DNA of 64,000 nt from an uncultured Alphaproteobacteria bacterium (GCA_944392555.1 CALXWZ010000003.1:1-64000), one strand, 5' to 3'. Positions 8,518 through 17,790 are shown, numbered from the stretch's first letter. The notes: generated from the letters alone by a model not told the origin. Numbers and translations are program-made.

Positions 8518-9663
8518 CTAACCCCATTCATTTTCATAAACCAACGAAATTTTATTACCGGCAAACCGTTCAATTTTACCGGCCAATTCCAATTCAACTA
8601 AAATAATACTGACTAAACTAATCGGCAAGCCCGTTGAACGAATCAACTGATTCATATCCGTCACTTCGGGCGTCAACCGCCCCAATACAATCGCGCGCGC
8701 TTTTTCCAAATCCGTTTCATCTATAAATGATAACGGCTTATCATATATCCCCGTTCCTTGCTCCGAATCCAACAATAATTTTGTGGTATCATGATCTACG
8801 GAAGATAAAACATCTTCGGGCGTAGTCACCAAATGCGCCCCATTTTTAATCAATAAATTGGAGCCGGCATTGCGCGGATCAACGGGCGAGCCCGGAATAG
8901 CATAAACTTCCCTGTTTTGTGCAACGGCCGTGCGCGCCGTAATGAGCGAGCCCGACATTTCCCCCGCCTCAATCACCAACACGCCGACACTTAATCCCGA
9001 AATAATCCGATTCCGTCGGGGAAAGTTGCATACATTCGGTTTCGTTCCCATCGGAAATTCCGAAATCACGCAACCGCGTTCAACAATTTGCCGATAGATT
9101 TCCTCATTTTCATTCGGGTAAATCACGTCAACACCCGTTCCGAGCACGGCAACCGTGCCACCTTTAGCGTTAAAGGAAGCCAAAGCACCCTCATGCGCCG
9201 CTCTGTCTATCCCGCGCGCCATACCCGAGGTGACAACGTATCCGCCCTCTGCCAACGCATACCCGAACCGGCGTGCCATATTCTGCCCGTTTTGCGAGCA
9301 GTTGCGACTACCGACAATGCCGACGCCCGACTTGGAAAGCAACGGCGTGTATCCCTTGACGAATAACACGGGCGGACAATCCTCCACCTCTTTAAGCAAG
9401 CGCGGGTAATCGTGTGACGTCAGTGTTAAAATCAATGCATCATTTTGATACGCTGCCCGAATTTGCGCATCAACCGTTTTGGTATCGGCAATTTTAATCG
9501 GGCGCTTCCGCCCACCGCGGGTGGCAATTTCCGGCAAGTGTTTCAAGGCTTCGTCCGCTGTTTTATAATAACGGATTAAGTCGCGAAACGTAATCGGCCC
9601 CACATTCTCGCTGAGCGAGAGCCGTAGCTGACAATATTCCTCATGCGTGAGCATATTCGTCAT
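8518..9663 (-). CDS. dprA: DNA-processing protein DprA
   Basis: 381 residues. A SAM-like N-terminal part precedes the Rossmann-like core (about 75-290) with GSRNCSQNG, TSGMARGIDRAAHEGAL, FPMGTKPN and RNRIISGLS, all DprA signatures; a winged-helix DprA_WH domain forms the C-terminus (about 310-375). DprA loads RecA on incoming single-stranded DNA in natural transformation, though it is also conserved in non-competent alphaproteobacteria. Its ATG overlaps the plsY stop by 4 nt (ATGA), which indicates translational coupling. Confidence 0.95.
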   Translation of the reverse strand: MTNMLTHEEYCQLRLSLSENVGPITFRDLIRYYKTADEALKHLPEIATRGGRKRPIKIADTKTVDAQIRAAYQNDALILTLTSHDYPRLLKEVEDCPPVLFVKGYTPLLSKSGVGIVGSRNCSQNGQNMARRFGYALAEGGYVVTSGMARGIDRAAHEGALASFNAKGGTVAVLGTGVDVIYPNENEEIYRQIVERGCVISEFPMGTKPNVCNFPRRNRIISGLSVGVLVIEAGEMSGSLITARTAVAQNREVYAIPGSPVDPRNAGSNLLIKNGAHLVTTPEDVLSSVDHDTTKLLLDSEQGTGIYDKPLSFIDETDLEKARAIVLGRLTPEVTDMNQLIRSTGLPISLVSIILVELELAGKIERFAGNKISLVYENEWG

Positions 9664-10298
9664 TTCGGCGCCTCTTGCGTTGACGCTTCTTGACTTTCTT
9701 TTTTCTTTTTGAACTTAATTTTTGTTTCTTCTTTATTGATTAAGCGCACAATGTTGCTCCGATGACGATAGTAAGAGAGCGCCGTCAAAAGCAAATAAAT
9801 CAAGCTGATGCTTTTATTCGGCTCGCAGAAAAACGCGTAAATCGGAGCCAGTGTCAACGCCGACAAGGCAGCCAACGATGAATACCGAAATAAAAACGCC
9901 ACAACCAACCATGAAAGCGCCGTTAAAACGCCGACAAGCGGTGTCATCGCCAGCATTAACCCGAGCGTGGAAGCCACGCCTTTTCCGCCTTTAAATTTGA
10001 GCCAGACGGGATAATTATGCCCGAATACGGCAGCCACACCGGCAAAAATGCCCACAAGTTGAGAATCGGAAATGTGTTGAAAAATAAAAGCAATCACGCC
10101 GGCTTTGGCAATATCGCACACAAGTGTCAACAAAGCCAAATCTTTCCGTCCCGTTCGCAACACGTTCGTCGCCCCGATATTCCCCGAACCGATTTTACGA
10201 ATATCACCCAATCCGGCGGCTTTTGTGAAAACAAGCCCGAACGGAACAGACCCGACAAAATATCCGCACACGGCGGCACACACATACCAAATAACCAT
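9660..10298 (-). CDS. plsY: acyl-phosphate:glycerol-3-phosphate acyltransferase PlsY
   Basis: 212 residues, integral membrane with five to seven segments. The PlsY motifs are present: SVPFGLVFTK, GSGNIGATNVLR, GHNYPVWLKFKGGKGVAS and YRHRSNI. It makes lysophosphatidate from acyl-phosphate at the inner membrane. Start chosen at 10298, where GAGG lies 8 nt upstream; a GTG at 10334 would add 12 non-family residues. The C-terminus has a Lys/Glu/Gln-rich tail of about 25 residues. First gene of plsY-dprA-topA. Confidence 0.95.
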   Translation of the reverse strand: MVIWYVCAAVCGYFVGSVPFGLVFTKAAGLGDIRKIGSGNIGATNVLRTGRKDLALLTLVCDIAKAGVIAFIFQHISDSQLVGIFAGVAAVFGHNYPVWLKFKGGKGVASTLGLMLAMTPLVGVLTALSWLVVAFLFRYSSLAALSALTLAPIYAFFCEPNKSISLIYLLLTALSYYRHRSNIVRLINKEETKIKFKKKKESQEASTQEAPK

Positions 10299-10364
10299 CT
10301 TCAACACCTCATTTGCTGATATATTGATATTCACTCATATACGACTTTAACTCAAAACGCAAGT

Positions 10365-10408
10365 AAAAAAAACAGACTGACTACCGATAATTTTCGGAAA
10401 ATCAGTCT
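10365..10408 (-). terminator. terminator of ettA
   Basis: Stem 10374-10380 with 10402-10408 enclosing an inner CCGA/TCGG hairpin, with an A-run at 10365-10372 that reads as T on the minus strand. Confidence 0.6.
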
Positions 10409-10477
10409 ATTTAATTCGTTTTTCAGCCTCCTGACGCAACACAGCCCCTCTATCAACATAAGGTGCTTTTATCGGCA

Positions 10478-12154
10478 CTATGCGCGCGCAATCGGCTTAT
10501 ATTTAATGCGATGCGGTTGATCGGCTTGAGCTCCTAACCGACGTTTGCGATCGGCTTCGTATTCTTCGTAATTTCCCTCAAAGAAAACAACTTGACTATC
10601 CCCCTCAAAAGCCAAAATATGCGTTGCCAATCTATCTAAAAACCAGCGGTCGTGCGAAGTAATCACCGCGCACCCGGGGAAATCCATCAAAGCTTCTTCC
10701 AAGGCACGCAAGGTATCCACATCCAAATCATTCGTCGGTTCGTCCAACAATAAAACATTGGCTCCTGATTTTAACATTTTCGCCAAATGCACGCGGTTGC
10801 GCTCACCGCCCGATAACATGCCGACTTTTTTCTGCTGGTCGCCCCCTTTAAAGTTAAACTGTGCCACATACGCCCGCGAATTCACTTCCCGTTTCCCGAG
10901 TGTTAAAATATCTTTACCTTCCGAAATTTCCTGCCATACGGTTTTGGTATCGTCCAATGCATCGCGTGATTGGTCCACATACCCGAGTTGCACCGTTTCA
11001 CCCAAACGGAATGTTCCCGAATCCGGTTTTTCCTGTCCCGTAATAATTTTCATCAGCGTTGTCTTACCGGCACCGTTCGGGCCGATAATTCCCACGATAC
11101 CGCCGGCCGGCAAATTGAACGATAAATTTTCAAACAATAATTTATCCCCGAACGCCTTTGAAAGATTTTCGGCTTCCAAAACAACTTGCCCTAACCGCGG
11201 GCCTGCCGGAATGATAATTTGCGCCACATCGGGCACTTTCTCCGTTGACTTCTTCAATAATTCTTCATACGCCGTAATACGGGCTTTGGATTTGGCTTGA
11301 CGCGCCTTTGGCGATTGACGCACCCATTCCAATTCCTCTTTCAACATTTTTTGACGGTTGTTTTCAGCATTTTGTTCTTGCGCCAACCGTTTTTCTTTTT
11401 GCTCTAACCAGCTGGTATAATTTCCCTCAAACGGCAGTCCTTCGCCTCTATCCATTTCCAAAATCCAGCCTGTTACATTATCCAAGAAATATCGGTCATG
11501 CGTCACCATCACAACCGTTCCCGTATAATTTTTCAAAAACACTTGCAACCATGCAACGGATTCGGCATCCAAATGATTTGTCGGCTCGTCCAGCAACAAC
11601 ATATCGGGTTTAGATAATAATAAGCGACATAACGCCACGCGCCGTTTCTCCCCGCCCGAGAGTTTCGTCACATCTGCCTCCGCCGGCGGACACCGCAGTG
11701 CATCCATGGCAATTTCAACCGTTCGTTCAATTTCCCAACCGTTGCAGGCATCTATTTTTTCCTGCAATTCCGCTTGCTCTGCCAACAACGCATCCATATC
11801 GGCATCGGGGTCGGCAAATTTCATATTAACGGCTTCGTATTGTTGCATTAAGTCCCGAATGGGGCCCACACCGTCCATAATATTCTCCATCACGTTTTTA
11901 GCGGGATCCAGTTGCGGTTCTTGCGGTAAATAGCCTACTTTTACTCCGTCGGCGGCAAAAGCCTCGCCCGTAAAATCATGATCCAAACCGGCCATAATTT
12001 TCATTAATGTTGATTTACCGGCACCGTTCGGACCGATTACGCCGATTTTGGCGCCCGGAAAAAACGAAAGCCAGATATGTTTTAACACTTCCTTTCCGCC
12101 CGGAAAAGTTTTGCATAAATCTTTCATTACATAAATGTATTGGTATGAAGCCAT
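10478..12154 (-). CDS. ettA: energy-dependent translational throttle EttA (ABC-F)
   Basis: 558 residues with two ABC ATPase domains and no membrane part, typical of ABC-F. Walker A motifs are [13 protein letters not shown] and [13 protein letters not shown]; signature motifs are [13 protein letters not shown] and [24 protein letters not shown] and [11 protein letters not shown] follow. The region between them has the arm and P-site linker of the EttA subfamily. EttA binds the ribosomal E site and gates the first elongation cycle by energy state. Start: TTG-ATG-ATG occurs in a row; the last ATG (12154) gives the best distance to AAAGGA and the familiar [10 protein letters not shown] start. Confidence 0.95.
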   Translation of the reverse strand: MASYQYIYVMKDLCKTFPGGKEVLKHIWLSFFPGAKIGVIGPNGAGKSTLMKIMAGLDHDFTGEAFAADGVKVGYLPQEPQLDPAKNVMENIMDGVGPIRDLMQQYEAVNMKFADPDADMDALLAEQAELQEKIDACNGWEIERTVEIAMDALRCPPAEADVTKLSGGEKRRVALCRLLLSKPDMLLLDEPTNHLDAESVAWLQVFLKNYTGTVVMVTHDRYFLDNVTGWILEMDRGEGLPFEGNYTSWLEQKEKRLAQEQNAENNRQKMLKEELEWVRQSPKARQAKSKARITAYEELLKKSTEKVPDVAQIIIPAGPRLGQVVLEAENLSKAFGDKLLFENLSFNLPAGGIVGIIGPNGAGKTTLMKIITGQEKPDSGTFRLGETVQLGYVDQSRDALDDTKTVWQEISEGKDILTLGKREVNSRAYVAQFNFKGGDQQKKVGMLSGGERNRVHLAKMLKSGANVLLLDEPTNDLDVDTLRALEEALMDFPGCAVITSHDRWFLDRLATHILAFEGDSQVVFFEGNYEEYEADRKRRLGAQADQPHRIKYKPIARA

Positions 12155-12271
12155 CATCAATCCTTTGTCTTATAAGTTGAAATTTCGGGTATTTTAATAA
12201 AAAAAATTCAGAAAGTCAAGCAAAACGCTTGCACTTTCGGCAATAGAAATTCATCTGTTTTTCTTCTCGGA

Positions 12272-12300
12272 TTGATTTTTGATAAAAAATAGTGTATACT
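12272..12300 (+). promoter_or_regulatory. promoter for the HNH gene
   Basis: TTGATT (12272-12277), 17-bp spacer, TATACT (12295-12300). It overlaps a GTG at 12292, which therefore cannot be the start codon. Confidence 0.7.
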
Positions 12301-12336
12301 GTTTTAAGAAATATCAGTCAAAAACAGGTCGTCAAA

Positions 12337-13194
12337 ATGATACGGTTATCACACAAGCATCAAAAATTTTTAAAGTGCGAACAAGATGAGCAAGGCAACT
12401 ATATTTTTTCTTTTCGGTTTGCCGATAATCTTCCTCAAGGGGAACTTGTTGAGGTTCATCGTCTTTCTGCGCAACAAACGAAACGCGCTCGGCAAATATA
12501 TAAGCAAACGTTTCATATCAATAATGCGGATAAAAACACACCGAAGCACCGTTTAATGGGATATTTAGCCGCTCAAAACGAATTGGCGCACAAAGAAAAT
12601 CGCATCGGCCCGTTAGATGGGAAGCTAACACCCCGACAAATTGCCGATGCAAAACGCAACATTATTCCCGTCGGCTTTGAAATTCACCATTTACACCCGA
12701 TTTCTCTGGGTGGTGCAAATAATTATAAAAATCTTTATTTATTGGAACATGGTGTTCACACGGCTATTCATCGGTGTATGGATTGTGTTCTGGCATATAT
12801 TCCGTATATCGGAGAAACTGCGCCGAATGCCAAAAAAGTGTATATTCGGTTGCCGGTTATAGATAAATGTTTGGACGCCTCTTGCGGATTATTTTCAAAA
12901 GAAATGATGGCTGATCATCTGCTTGATAATTCCCCGAATAAATCATCGGAGAAATTATCGGATAAATCACCAAACTTATCGGATAAATTGCCAAACAGCA
13001 TGCAGAATAAACAACCGCAACAATCGGCGCATACATCGGTGAATACATCACAAACCCCAGCAGTATGCCCGCAAACGCGTCAATCAGAAAATGCACCGAC
13101 GCACACACGGCGGTATGAAGCAACACATCAATTTAAATCCGCCAAGCTCAAAATGCCTTTCGGTGCGCAACAAAAGCTGTCAAGCGAGCGTTAG
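12337..13194 (+). CDS. HNH endonuclease-fold protein with disordered repeat tail
   Basis: 285 residues, no signal peptide. The HNH core at about 112-146 reads GFEIHHLHPISLGG, then NNYKNLYLLEHGVHTAIH, with His117/His118, Asn131 and the closing His pair in place. The N-terminal 110 residues match nothing I recognise. After residue 190 the chain becomes low complexity with short repeats (SPNKSSEKLSDKSPNLSDK) and ends basic. Start at 12337, downstream of a promoter. It is a lone gene next to an unusual non-coding zone; an orphan homing- or toxin-type nuclease is possible, and no adjacent immunity gene is evident. Confidence 0.75.
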   Translation: MIRLSHKHQKFLKCEQDEQGNYIFSFRFADNLPQGELVEVHRLSAQQTKRARQIYKQTFHINNADKNTPKHRLMGYLAAQNELAHKENRIGPLDGKLTPRQIADAKRNIIPVGFEIHHLHPISLGGANNYKNLYLLEHGVHTAIHRCMDCVLAYIPYIGETAPNAKKVYIRLPVIDKCLDASCGLFSKEMMADHLLDNSPNKSSEKLSDKSPNLSDKLPNSMQNKQPQQSAHTSVNTSQTPAVCPQTRQSENAPTHTRRYEATHQFKSAKLKMPFGAQQKLSSER

Positions 13195-14011
13195 TTTTTC
13201 TTTTGTGTTCGGCAGATAACCTCTGTTTCGGCATCATCTTGATATCTTGTTTCAGAATACCGATACCGTTATGCCCTGCCACCTTATCATATACCGACAC
13301 ATATCATTCACCGTTGTTCTTCACGCCCTACATTTAACCATCCCCACTTTATATGGATATCCACACCATCTACACTCTATCCGCGCGTTTATCCGTTTCC
13401 ATACCCTTATCCCATACGCGCCCGCCTACACAGCTATTCTGTCTCGCTATCACACCGTGTATTAACCATATCAAATGCACACCCGTCTCACCACCATCCC
13501 GAATACGTTATATATATCTTTCCACCGCACTCCCTCCGCCCTCTCGCCCGCCTCTCACACACCGCACTCCCTCCATCCTCTCGCTCGCACCTCACACCTC
13601 CGCACTCCCTCCGCGTTCTCGCCCGCACCCCACGCCACCGCACTCCTCCACCCTCTCGCTCGCACCTCACACCTCCGCACCCACGCGTAACACTCTACCC
13701 CTTACACGAGCAACAATCTGTTTTATGATTTTTTTCTGACGGAATCAAAAAGAATATTTTGATTAATTTATTGAAATTAAAATACTTTTTACAAAAATTC
13801 GAATCACTTCCTCACAATTAACAATAAATAACTTACAATCCTTCCGATTTTGTCTGTTTTTACAAATAAAATGCCTTCTTTTTTTTAATCATTGCATACT
13901 TTTATATGGCTTTTTATTTTTTTCTCGCATTAATTTGATATTTTTTTTCTTTTATTTTCATATAATTATAAAATAATTTGCTTATTTCGTCAATTATTTG
14001 CAATCAGGGTA
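13195..14011. other. non-coding zone: C-rich, G-poor half then AT-rich half
   Basis: No convincing gene on either strand. From about 13200 to 13715 the plus strand is rich in C and T and very poor in G, unlike the rest of the window; this holds the 37-38 bp tandem repeat. From about 13730 to 14011 it switches to very AT-rich DNA with long A and T runs. A near-match to a DnaA box (GATATCCACA, near 13350) is isolated. Confidence 0.6.
13524..13686. repeat. 37-38 bp pyrimidine-rich tandem repeat, four copies plus part
   Basis: Copies begin at 13524, 13561, 13599, 13637 and 13674, each starting ACCGCAC or TCCGCAC and containing CTCTCGCYCGC. Identity between copies is roughly 80 percent. The plus strand has very little G or purine, so the copies could form purine/pyrimidine structures. 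Confidence 0.8.
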
Positions 14012-14040
14012 TTGACATTTCAAAAATACAATGATATACA
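14012..14040 (+). promoter_or_regulatory. strong promoter of the candidate sRNA
   Basis: Consensus TTGACA (14012-14017), 17-bp spacer, TATACA (14035-14040). Confidence 0.8.
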
Positions 14041-14046
14041 ATAATC

Positions 14047-14195
14047 ATCATCGCAAAGATGAGAGATGTTTGACTTGTTTAGTCTCCCTATGTAAAAGAA
14101 AGCAAACATCTTAGAGTGAAAGAGAGAACGTCCCCCCCTTTTATTGTTTCTCTTTCATGTATGAGGCGCCCTTGCAATTCAAGGGCGCTTTTTTT
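14047..14195 (+). ncRNA. candidate structured small RNA, about 149 nt
   Basis: A near-consensus promoter ends at 14040 and a strong terminator hairpin lies at 14166-14195, with no open frame between. Three stems can be drawn: 14064-14072 with 14103-14111 (9 bp, large loop holding CTCCCT); 14117-14129 with 14146-14157 (loop GTCCCCCCCTTTTATT); and the terminator. C-rich loops that can pair with Shine-Dalgarno sequences are common in alphaproteobacterial trans-acting sRNAs. I recognise no Rfam family; 6S RNA was considered, but the shape differs. Confidence 0.6.
14166..14195 (+). terminator. terminator of the candidate sRNA
   Basis: Perfect 9-bp GC-rich stem (14166-14174 with 14180-14188) followed by seven T. 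Confidence 0.9.
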
Positions 14196-14236
14196 CGGAA
14201 ATCTGCACAGAATCGAAAATCTGTATGGAAAAAGTC

Positions 14237-14265
14237 TTGTCAAGCAGTGAAATTTGTGATATAAT
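14237..14265 (+). promoter_or_regulatory. promoter of the 71-residue gene
   Basis: TTGTCA (14237-14242), 17-bp spacer, TATAAT (14260-14265). Confidence 0.75.
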
Positions 14266-14293
14266 AAGCGTAAGAACAACAAGGAGGTAAGAA

Positions 14294-14509
14294 ATGGCAA
14301 GTCGTGTAATGGGCAGTATGTTGAGTGTGTTAATGGGGAAATCTGCTGCCGATGCCGAAAAAGAATTGGAAGAATCACGCCAAAAGGGAGAAGATGAAAA
14401 AGAAGAAGGGTTAATTGCAAAATTAAGCCGCTTCGGGGAAAATATTACCCATAAAGATTTGGATTCGCAAATCATTGCCGGTTATGAGCGTGATGGCGCA
14501 AGAGGTTAG
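14294..14509 (+). CDS. small charged protein of unknown function
   Basis: 71 residues with a near-perfect ribosome site (AAGGAGGTAAGAA before ATG), its own consensus promoter and a terminator at 14552. Residues 1-15 are mildly hydrophobic with several Met (MASRVMGSMLSVLMG); residues 18-42 are a strongly charged Glu/Lys helix (AEKELEESRQKGEDEKEEG). I recognise no family. The strong expression signals suggest an abundant cytosolic product. Confidence 0.7.
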   Translation: MASRVMGSMLSVLMGKSAADAEKELEESRQKGEDEKEEGLIAKLSRFGENITHKDLDSQIIAGYERDGARG

Positions 14510-14551
14510 GCGATGAATCGGATTTAAATCGCTCTGTTTTTTCAATAGCGG

Positions 14552-14581
14552 CGGGCGGAGTTTTTCCTGCCCGTTTTTTTT
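14552..14581 (+). terminator. terminator after the 71-residue gene
   Basis: CGGGC-GGA pairs with TCC-GCCCG around a T-rich loop, followed by a run of eight or more T. Confidence 0.8.
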
Positions 14582-14799
14582 GATTATAAAAGGTTACCGT
14601 TTTTTGCGAATTGAACCGTCTTTATAAATGAACCGATAGGAATTTAAATCAACAGAATTCTTGTAAAGAGTAATAAAGGCACCTTTAATATTGCAAAGGA
14701 TCACTGGTAATCAAACAGCATACAATTTTATAGTTTGTTTAGGAAGAAGAAAAGAAATTGCTTGATTTTAATCCGCCATATGTATTATAAAACTACTAA

Positions 14800-15930
14800 A
14801 TGAAACAAAAAAATAAAATAAAATATACGGCAATTTGCATCGCTTTCGGCATTTTATGTGGCTATGCTGCCGTTTCAGCATTCAAGGGTCCGAAAATATC
14901 GGTTGTAATGAGTACATACAACCGTGGTGAGGGGCAGGATTCCTTGCTGGCGCGGGCGATTGATTCTATTTTGGCACAAACAGAAAAAGATTTTGAGTTT
15001 ATTATTATTAACGATGGCTCAACCGACAACACACATGCCATTTTAAAAAAATATGCAGCGGCAGATCCACGTATCATTATTCTGACAAATGAGACAAATA
15101 AGGGATTGCCGTACAGTTTAAACCGTGGATTGGAAAGGGCGCGTGGCAAATATATTGCACGAATGGATGATGATGATAAATCCTACCCGACACGTTTTGA
15201 AAAACAAGTTTCTTTTTTAGATACACATTCTCATATTGATGCAACAGGTTGCTCCTTTACATTTAATGAGAATCATCCCGAACAAGCCTATTCATTTCCG
15301 CAAAATCCCGATGAATCGAAGATCAGGACATTCAGAGCCGTGCCCGTTGTACATCCTTGCGCGATGATTCGTCGCGCGTTTATTGAGAAACACAACATTC
15401 GTTATCCTGAAACGTATCCGAATGCGGAGGATATGCCTTTTTGGTTTGATTTTACTCTGAAATATAATGGCTTAATTTCAAATTTACCTGATGTTCTACT
15501 ATTAAAGAAGGGAAATGCTAAAAAGAAAAAAAATTATAATGAAATTCAAAATGAATCCGTTGCTCGCTATCAAAAAGATACATTTGCTTATTTTTTGAAG
15601 CGTCCTGATGCGTGCACTGGTGAATGTGATTGCTATTCAAAGTTAGCAGCTTCCGGCGCCGTAGATCATATTATTTCACCCGAGGCTCTCCAAAATAAAA
15701 TCAAACAAATTTGCCCACCGGACGGAGCAGTCTCTGTTTTGCATCCTTTATGGAATGATTATTTTATCTTTGATTCCCCAAAGCGCTTACATCGCTTTTT
15801 CGGATATGATACGGCAACCGTTTTAGAACATGATAAAAACTTATTGAAGATAAAATGGGATAAATGGGGGATTGAAACATTTATACGGCAAGATAACGGC
15901 AAATATATCTTCTCTGATGAAAAAGAATAA
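14800..15930 (+). CDS. family 2 glycosyltransferase with N-terminal membrane anchor
   Basis: 376 residues. A single N-terminal hydrophobic segment (about 9-27) precedes a GT-A domain: ISVVMSTYNRGEG, FIIINDGSTDNT, NKGLPYSLNRGLERARG and the metal-binding acidic run ARMDDDD (about residue 125), then an AEDMPFW acceptor-side motif near 210. The rest (about 230-376) is unfamiliar. It probably transfers a sugar to an envelope glycan from the cytoplasmic side. No clear ribosome site precedes the ATG, and it is not in a polysaccharide cluster. It ends in an overlap with a 54-codon frame at 15917. Confidence 0.85.
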   Translation: MKQKNKIKYTAICIAFGILCGYAAVSAFKGPKISVVMSTYNRGEGQDSLLARAIDSILAQTEKDFEFIIINDGSTDNTHAILKKYAAADPRIIILTNETNKGLPYSLNRGLERARGKYIARMDDDDKSYPTRFEKQVSFLDTHSHIDATGCSFTFNENHPEQAYSFPQNPDESKIRTFRAVPVVHPCAMIRRAFIEKHNIRYPETYPNAEDMPFWFDFTLKYNGLISNLPDVLLLKKGNAKKKKNYNEIQNESVARYQKDTFAYFLKRPDACTGECDCYSKLAASGAVDHIISPEALQNKIKQICPPDGAVSVLHPLWNDYFIFDSPKRLHRFFGYDTATVLEHDKNLLKIKWDKWGIETFIRQDNGKYIFSDEKE

Positions 15931-16081
15931 TCTTTTCCGCAAAGCGTTTTTATCGGATGCCCCTTTTAATTTAAGAGAAAAAAGTATGCTCGCTTTTAAA
16001 GTATATGGCTTGCGCTTGCGAAAACACCTTTTCTCACAAAAAGTCGGCGCAAAACAATGTTTGTTTTTTCTGCCGAATTAA
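15917..16081 (+). CDS. possible 54-residue basic protein overlapping the glycosyltransferase end
   Basis: Starts MKKNNLFRKAFLSDAPFNL in another frame, overlaps the preceding stop by 14 bp, and has no clear ribosome site. It could be a small coupled protein or the remnant of a longer glycosyltransferase C-terminus after a frameshift. Confidence 0.25.
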   Translation: MKKNNLFRKAFLSDAPFNLREKSMLAFKVYGLRLRKHLFSQKVGAKQCLFFLPN

Positions 16082-16106
16082 ATCAATATCCACCCATTCA
16101 CAACCG

Positions 16107-17036
16107 TTATTTTTTTGGCTGACGATACACAAAATTTTCCGCACTGAGTGCCGCAATACATCCACTGCCTGATGCAATAATCGCTTGACGATACTTTTCT
16201 TCCTGCACATCACCACACGCAAATATCCCTGATACGGAAGTTTCCATTGTTCGCTTATTTGTTTCAATATAACCACTTTCCGTTAACTTCACTTGCCCGG
16301 CAATCAGTGCCGTTTCGGGTTCCGTACCGACGGCTTCAAAGACCCCGTCAACCGCCAAACTGCTTTCCGCTTGCGTAATCGTATTTTTGATTTGAATGTG
16401 CGTTAAATGCGCCTCCCCTTCAAATGATTGCACAACCGTATGATACAAAATCTCTATTTTGGATTCATTTTGAACTTGCTCTTGCAACAGTCGTTCCCCT
16501 GAAAACGTATCTTTACGGTTAATCACGTAAACTTTCGCGGCAACTTTGGATAAAAATAATGCTTCATACAGTGCCGTATTTCCACCGCCGATGACCGCAA
16601 CGGTTTTGTTTCGGTAGAAAAAGCCGTCACAAGTGGCACAAACCGAAATCCCGTTTCCTTTAAACTTTTCTTCGCCTTGCACATTCAGCCAACGCGCTTT
16701 GGCACCGGTTGCCAAAATAACCGCACGCGCCGTTCCTTTTTCCGCCATTTCCGTTTCAAACTCAAACGGATATACCTGCGTGTTAAGCCGAATAATTTGT
16801 TCATGATGAATTTTGGCCCCGAGTGCTTGAATTTGTTTTTTTAAAATATCCATTAAATCAAATCCCGAAATTTTTTCAAACCCGGGAAAATTTTCAACCG
16901 CATGTGTATATGTTAACTGCCCGCCGACAGCCGTTCCCGTATATAAATCCGTATTCAATCCGGCGCGCGTTGTATAAAGCCCTGCCGTATAACCGGCAGG
17001 ACCCGATCCGATAATTAAGACATCTGTTTCAATCAT
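16107..17036 (-). CDS. trxB: thioredoxin reductase
   Basis: 309 residues, the usual bacterial length. FAD-binding GSGPAGYTAG near residue 10, redox-active CATC at 133-136, NADPH-binding VIGGGNTALYEAL near 155, and the C-terminal FAD motif FACGDVQEEKYRQAI. It reduces thioredoxin with NADPH in the cytoplasm. AAGGGG precedes the ATG. It lies 46 bp downstream of greA in the same direction and may share its transcript. Confidence 0.96.
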   Translation of the reverse strand: MIETDVLIIGSGPAGYTAGLYTTRAGLNTDLYTGTAVGGQLTYTHAVENFPGFEKISGFDLMDILKKQIQALGAKIHHEQIIRLNTQVYPFEFETEMAEKGTARAVILATGAKARWLNVQGEEKFKGNGISVCATCDGFFYRNKTVAVIGGGNTALYEALFLSKVAAKVYVINRKDTFSGERLLQEQVQNESKIEILYHTVVQSFEGEAHLTHIQIKNTITQAESSLAVDGVFEAVGTEPETALIAGQVKLTESGYIETNKRTMETSVSGIFACGDVQEEKYRQAIIASGSGCIAALSAENFVYRQPKK

Positions 17037-17082
17037 ATTAACCCCTTTTGTTGCTCTATATCAATCAGGGTGTAATATAAGA

Positions 17083-17559
17083 CTAAATAAAACGAACGTC
17101 CAGTATCTCGTAAGATTTTTCGCCTTTGGGCGTTTTCACTTCGGCAAAATCGCCGATTTTTTTACCGATGAGCGCTCGCGCAATCGGTGATAACAAAGAA
17201 ATTAAGCCTTTTTCCAAATCGGCTTCATATTTGCCGACAATTTTATAAGAGCATTGTTCACCCGTTTCCGAATCTTCTAACTGAACGGTTGCGCCGAACA
17301 ACACTTTATCACCCGATAATGTTTTCACATCAATCACCTGTGCGCGTGCCAAAGCGTTTTCAAGTTCCATAATGCGACCCTCGTTAAAACTTTGTTGTTC
17401 ACGAGCAGATTGATATTCGGCATTTTCCGATAAATCGCCGTGCGCTCTGGCTTCTTCAATGGCGGCAACAATCCGCGGGCGCTCATCAAATTTTAATCTC
17501 TTCAACTCATTGGTTAAATCAGCATAGCCTTCCGTTGTCATCGGAATTTTTTCTTCCAT
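17083..17559 (-). CDS. greA: transcription elongation factor GreA
   Basis: 158 residues. An N-terminal coiled coil (about 8-75) carries the acidic tip motif [14 protein letters not shown] that reaches into the RNA polymerase secondary channel; a C-terminal FKBP-like domain carries [14 protein letters not shown]. It rescues backtracked polymerase by stimulating transcript cleavage. AAAGGGGAATA precedes the ATG, and a promoter lies 88 bp upstream. Confidence 0.97.
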   Translation of the reverse strand: MEEKIPMTTEGYADLTNELKRLKFDERPRIVAAIEEARAHGDLSENAEYQSAREQQSFNEGRIMELENALARAQVIDVKTLSGDKVLFGATVQLEDSETGEQCSYKIVGKYEADLEKGLISLLSPIARALIGKKIGDFAEVKTPKGEKSYEILDVRFI

Positions 17560-17646
17560 GTTATTCCCCTTTCAAAAGTTCCTGATAAAAAGTTATTAAA
17601 AATAAAACCGCGCCTTTTTCATCGCAGTCTTATCAAGATTAAATAC

Positions 17647-17675
17647 AGTATAAAATTTTTTAAAAAAAAATGCAA
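17647..17675 (-). promoter_or_regulatory. promoter for greA (and perhaps trxB)
   Basis: On the minus strand TTGCAT (17670-17675), 17-bp spacer, TATACT (17647-17652). The spacer is a T/A tract. Confidence 0.7.
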
Positions 17676-17790
17676 GTACTTTTCTTTCTTTTCATCAATC
17701 ACACATAAAACCACCACACAACCCACCGCACCAGCAGTGCTACATAATAAAAATATGATAAAATTTTTATCAAAAATCATAAAAACACGC

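Noticed and set aside
13353..13739. Plus-strand frames and a minus-strand frame (13488-13670) over the C-rich repeat
   Set aside because: Extreme Pro/Ser/His/Thr or Arg/Gly/Glu composition follows from the repeat itself; no ribosome sites.
13730..14046. AT-rich stretch as a replication origin
   Set aside because: Only one near-match to a DnaA box and no origin-type neighbours (dnaA, hemE, parAB, gidA); AT-richness alone is not enough.
14047..14195. 6S RNA or tmRNA identity for the sRNA
   Set aside because: Too short for tmRNA, no tRNA-like ends, and no long closing stem with a central bubble as in 6S RNA.
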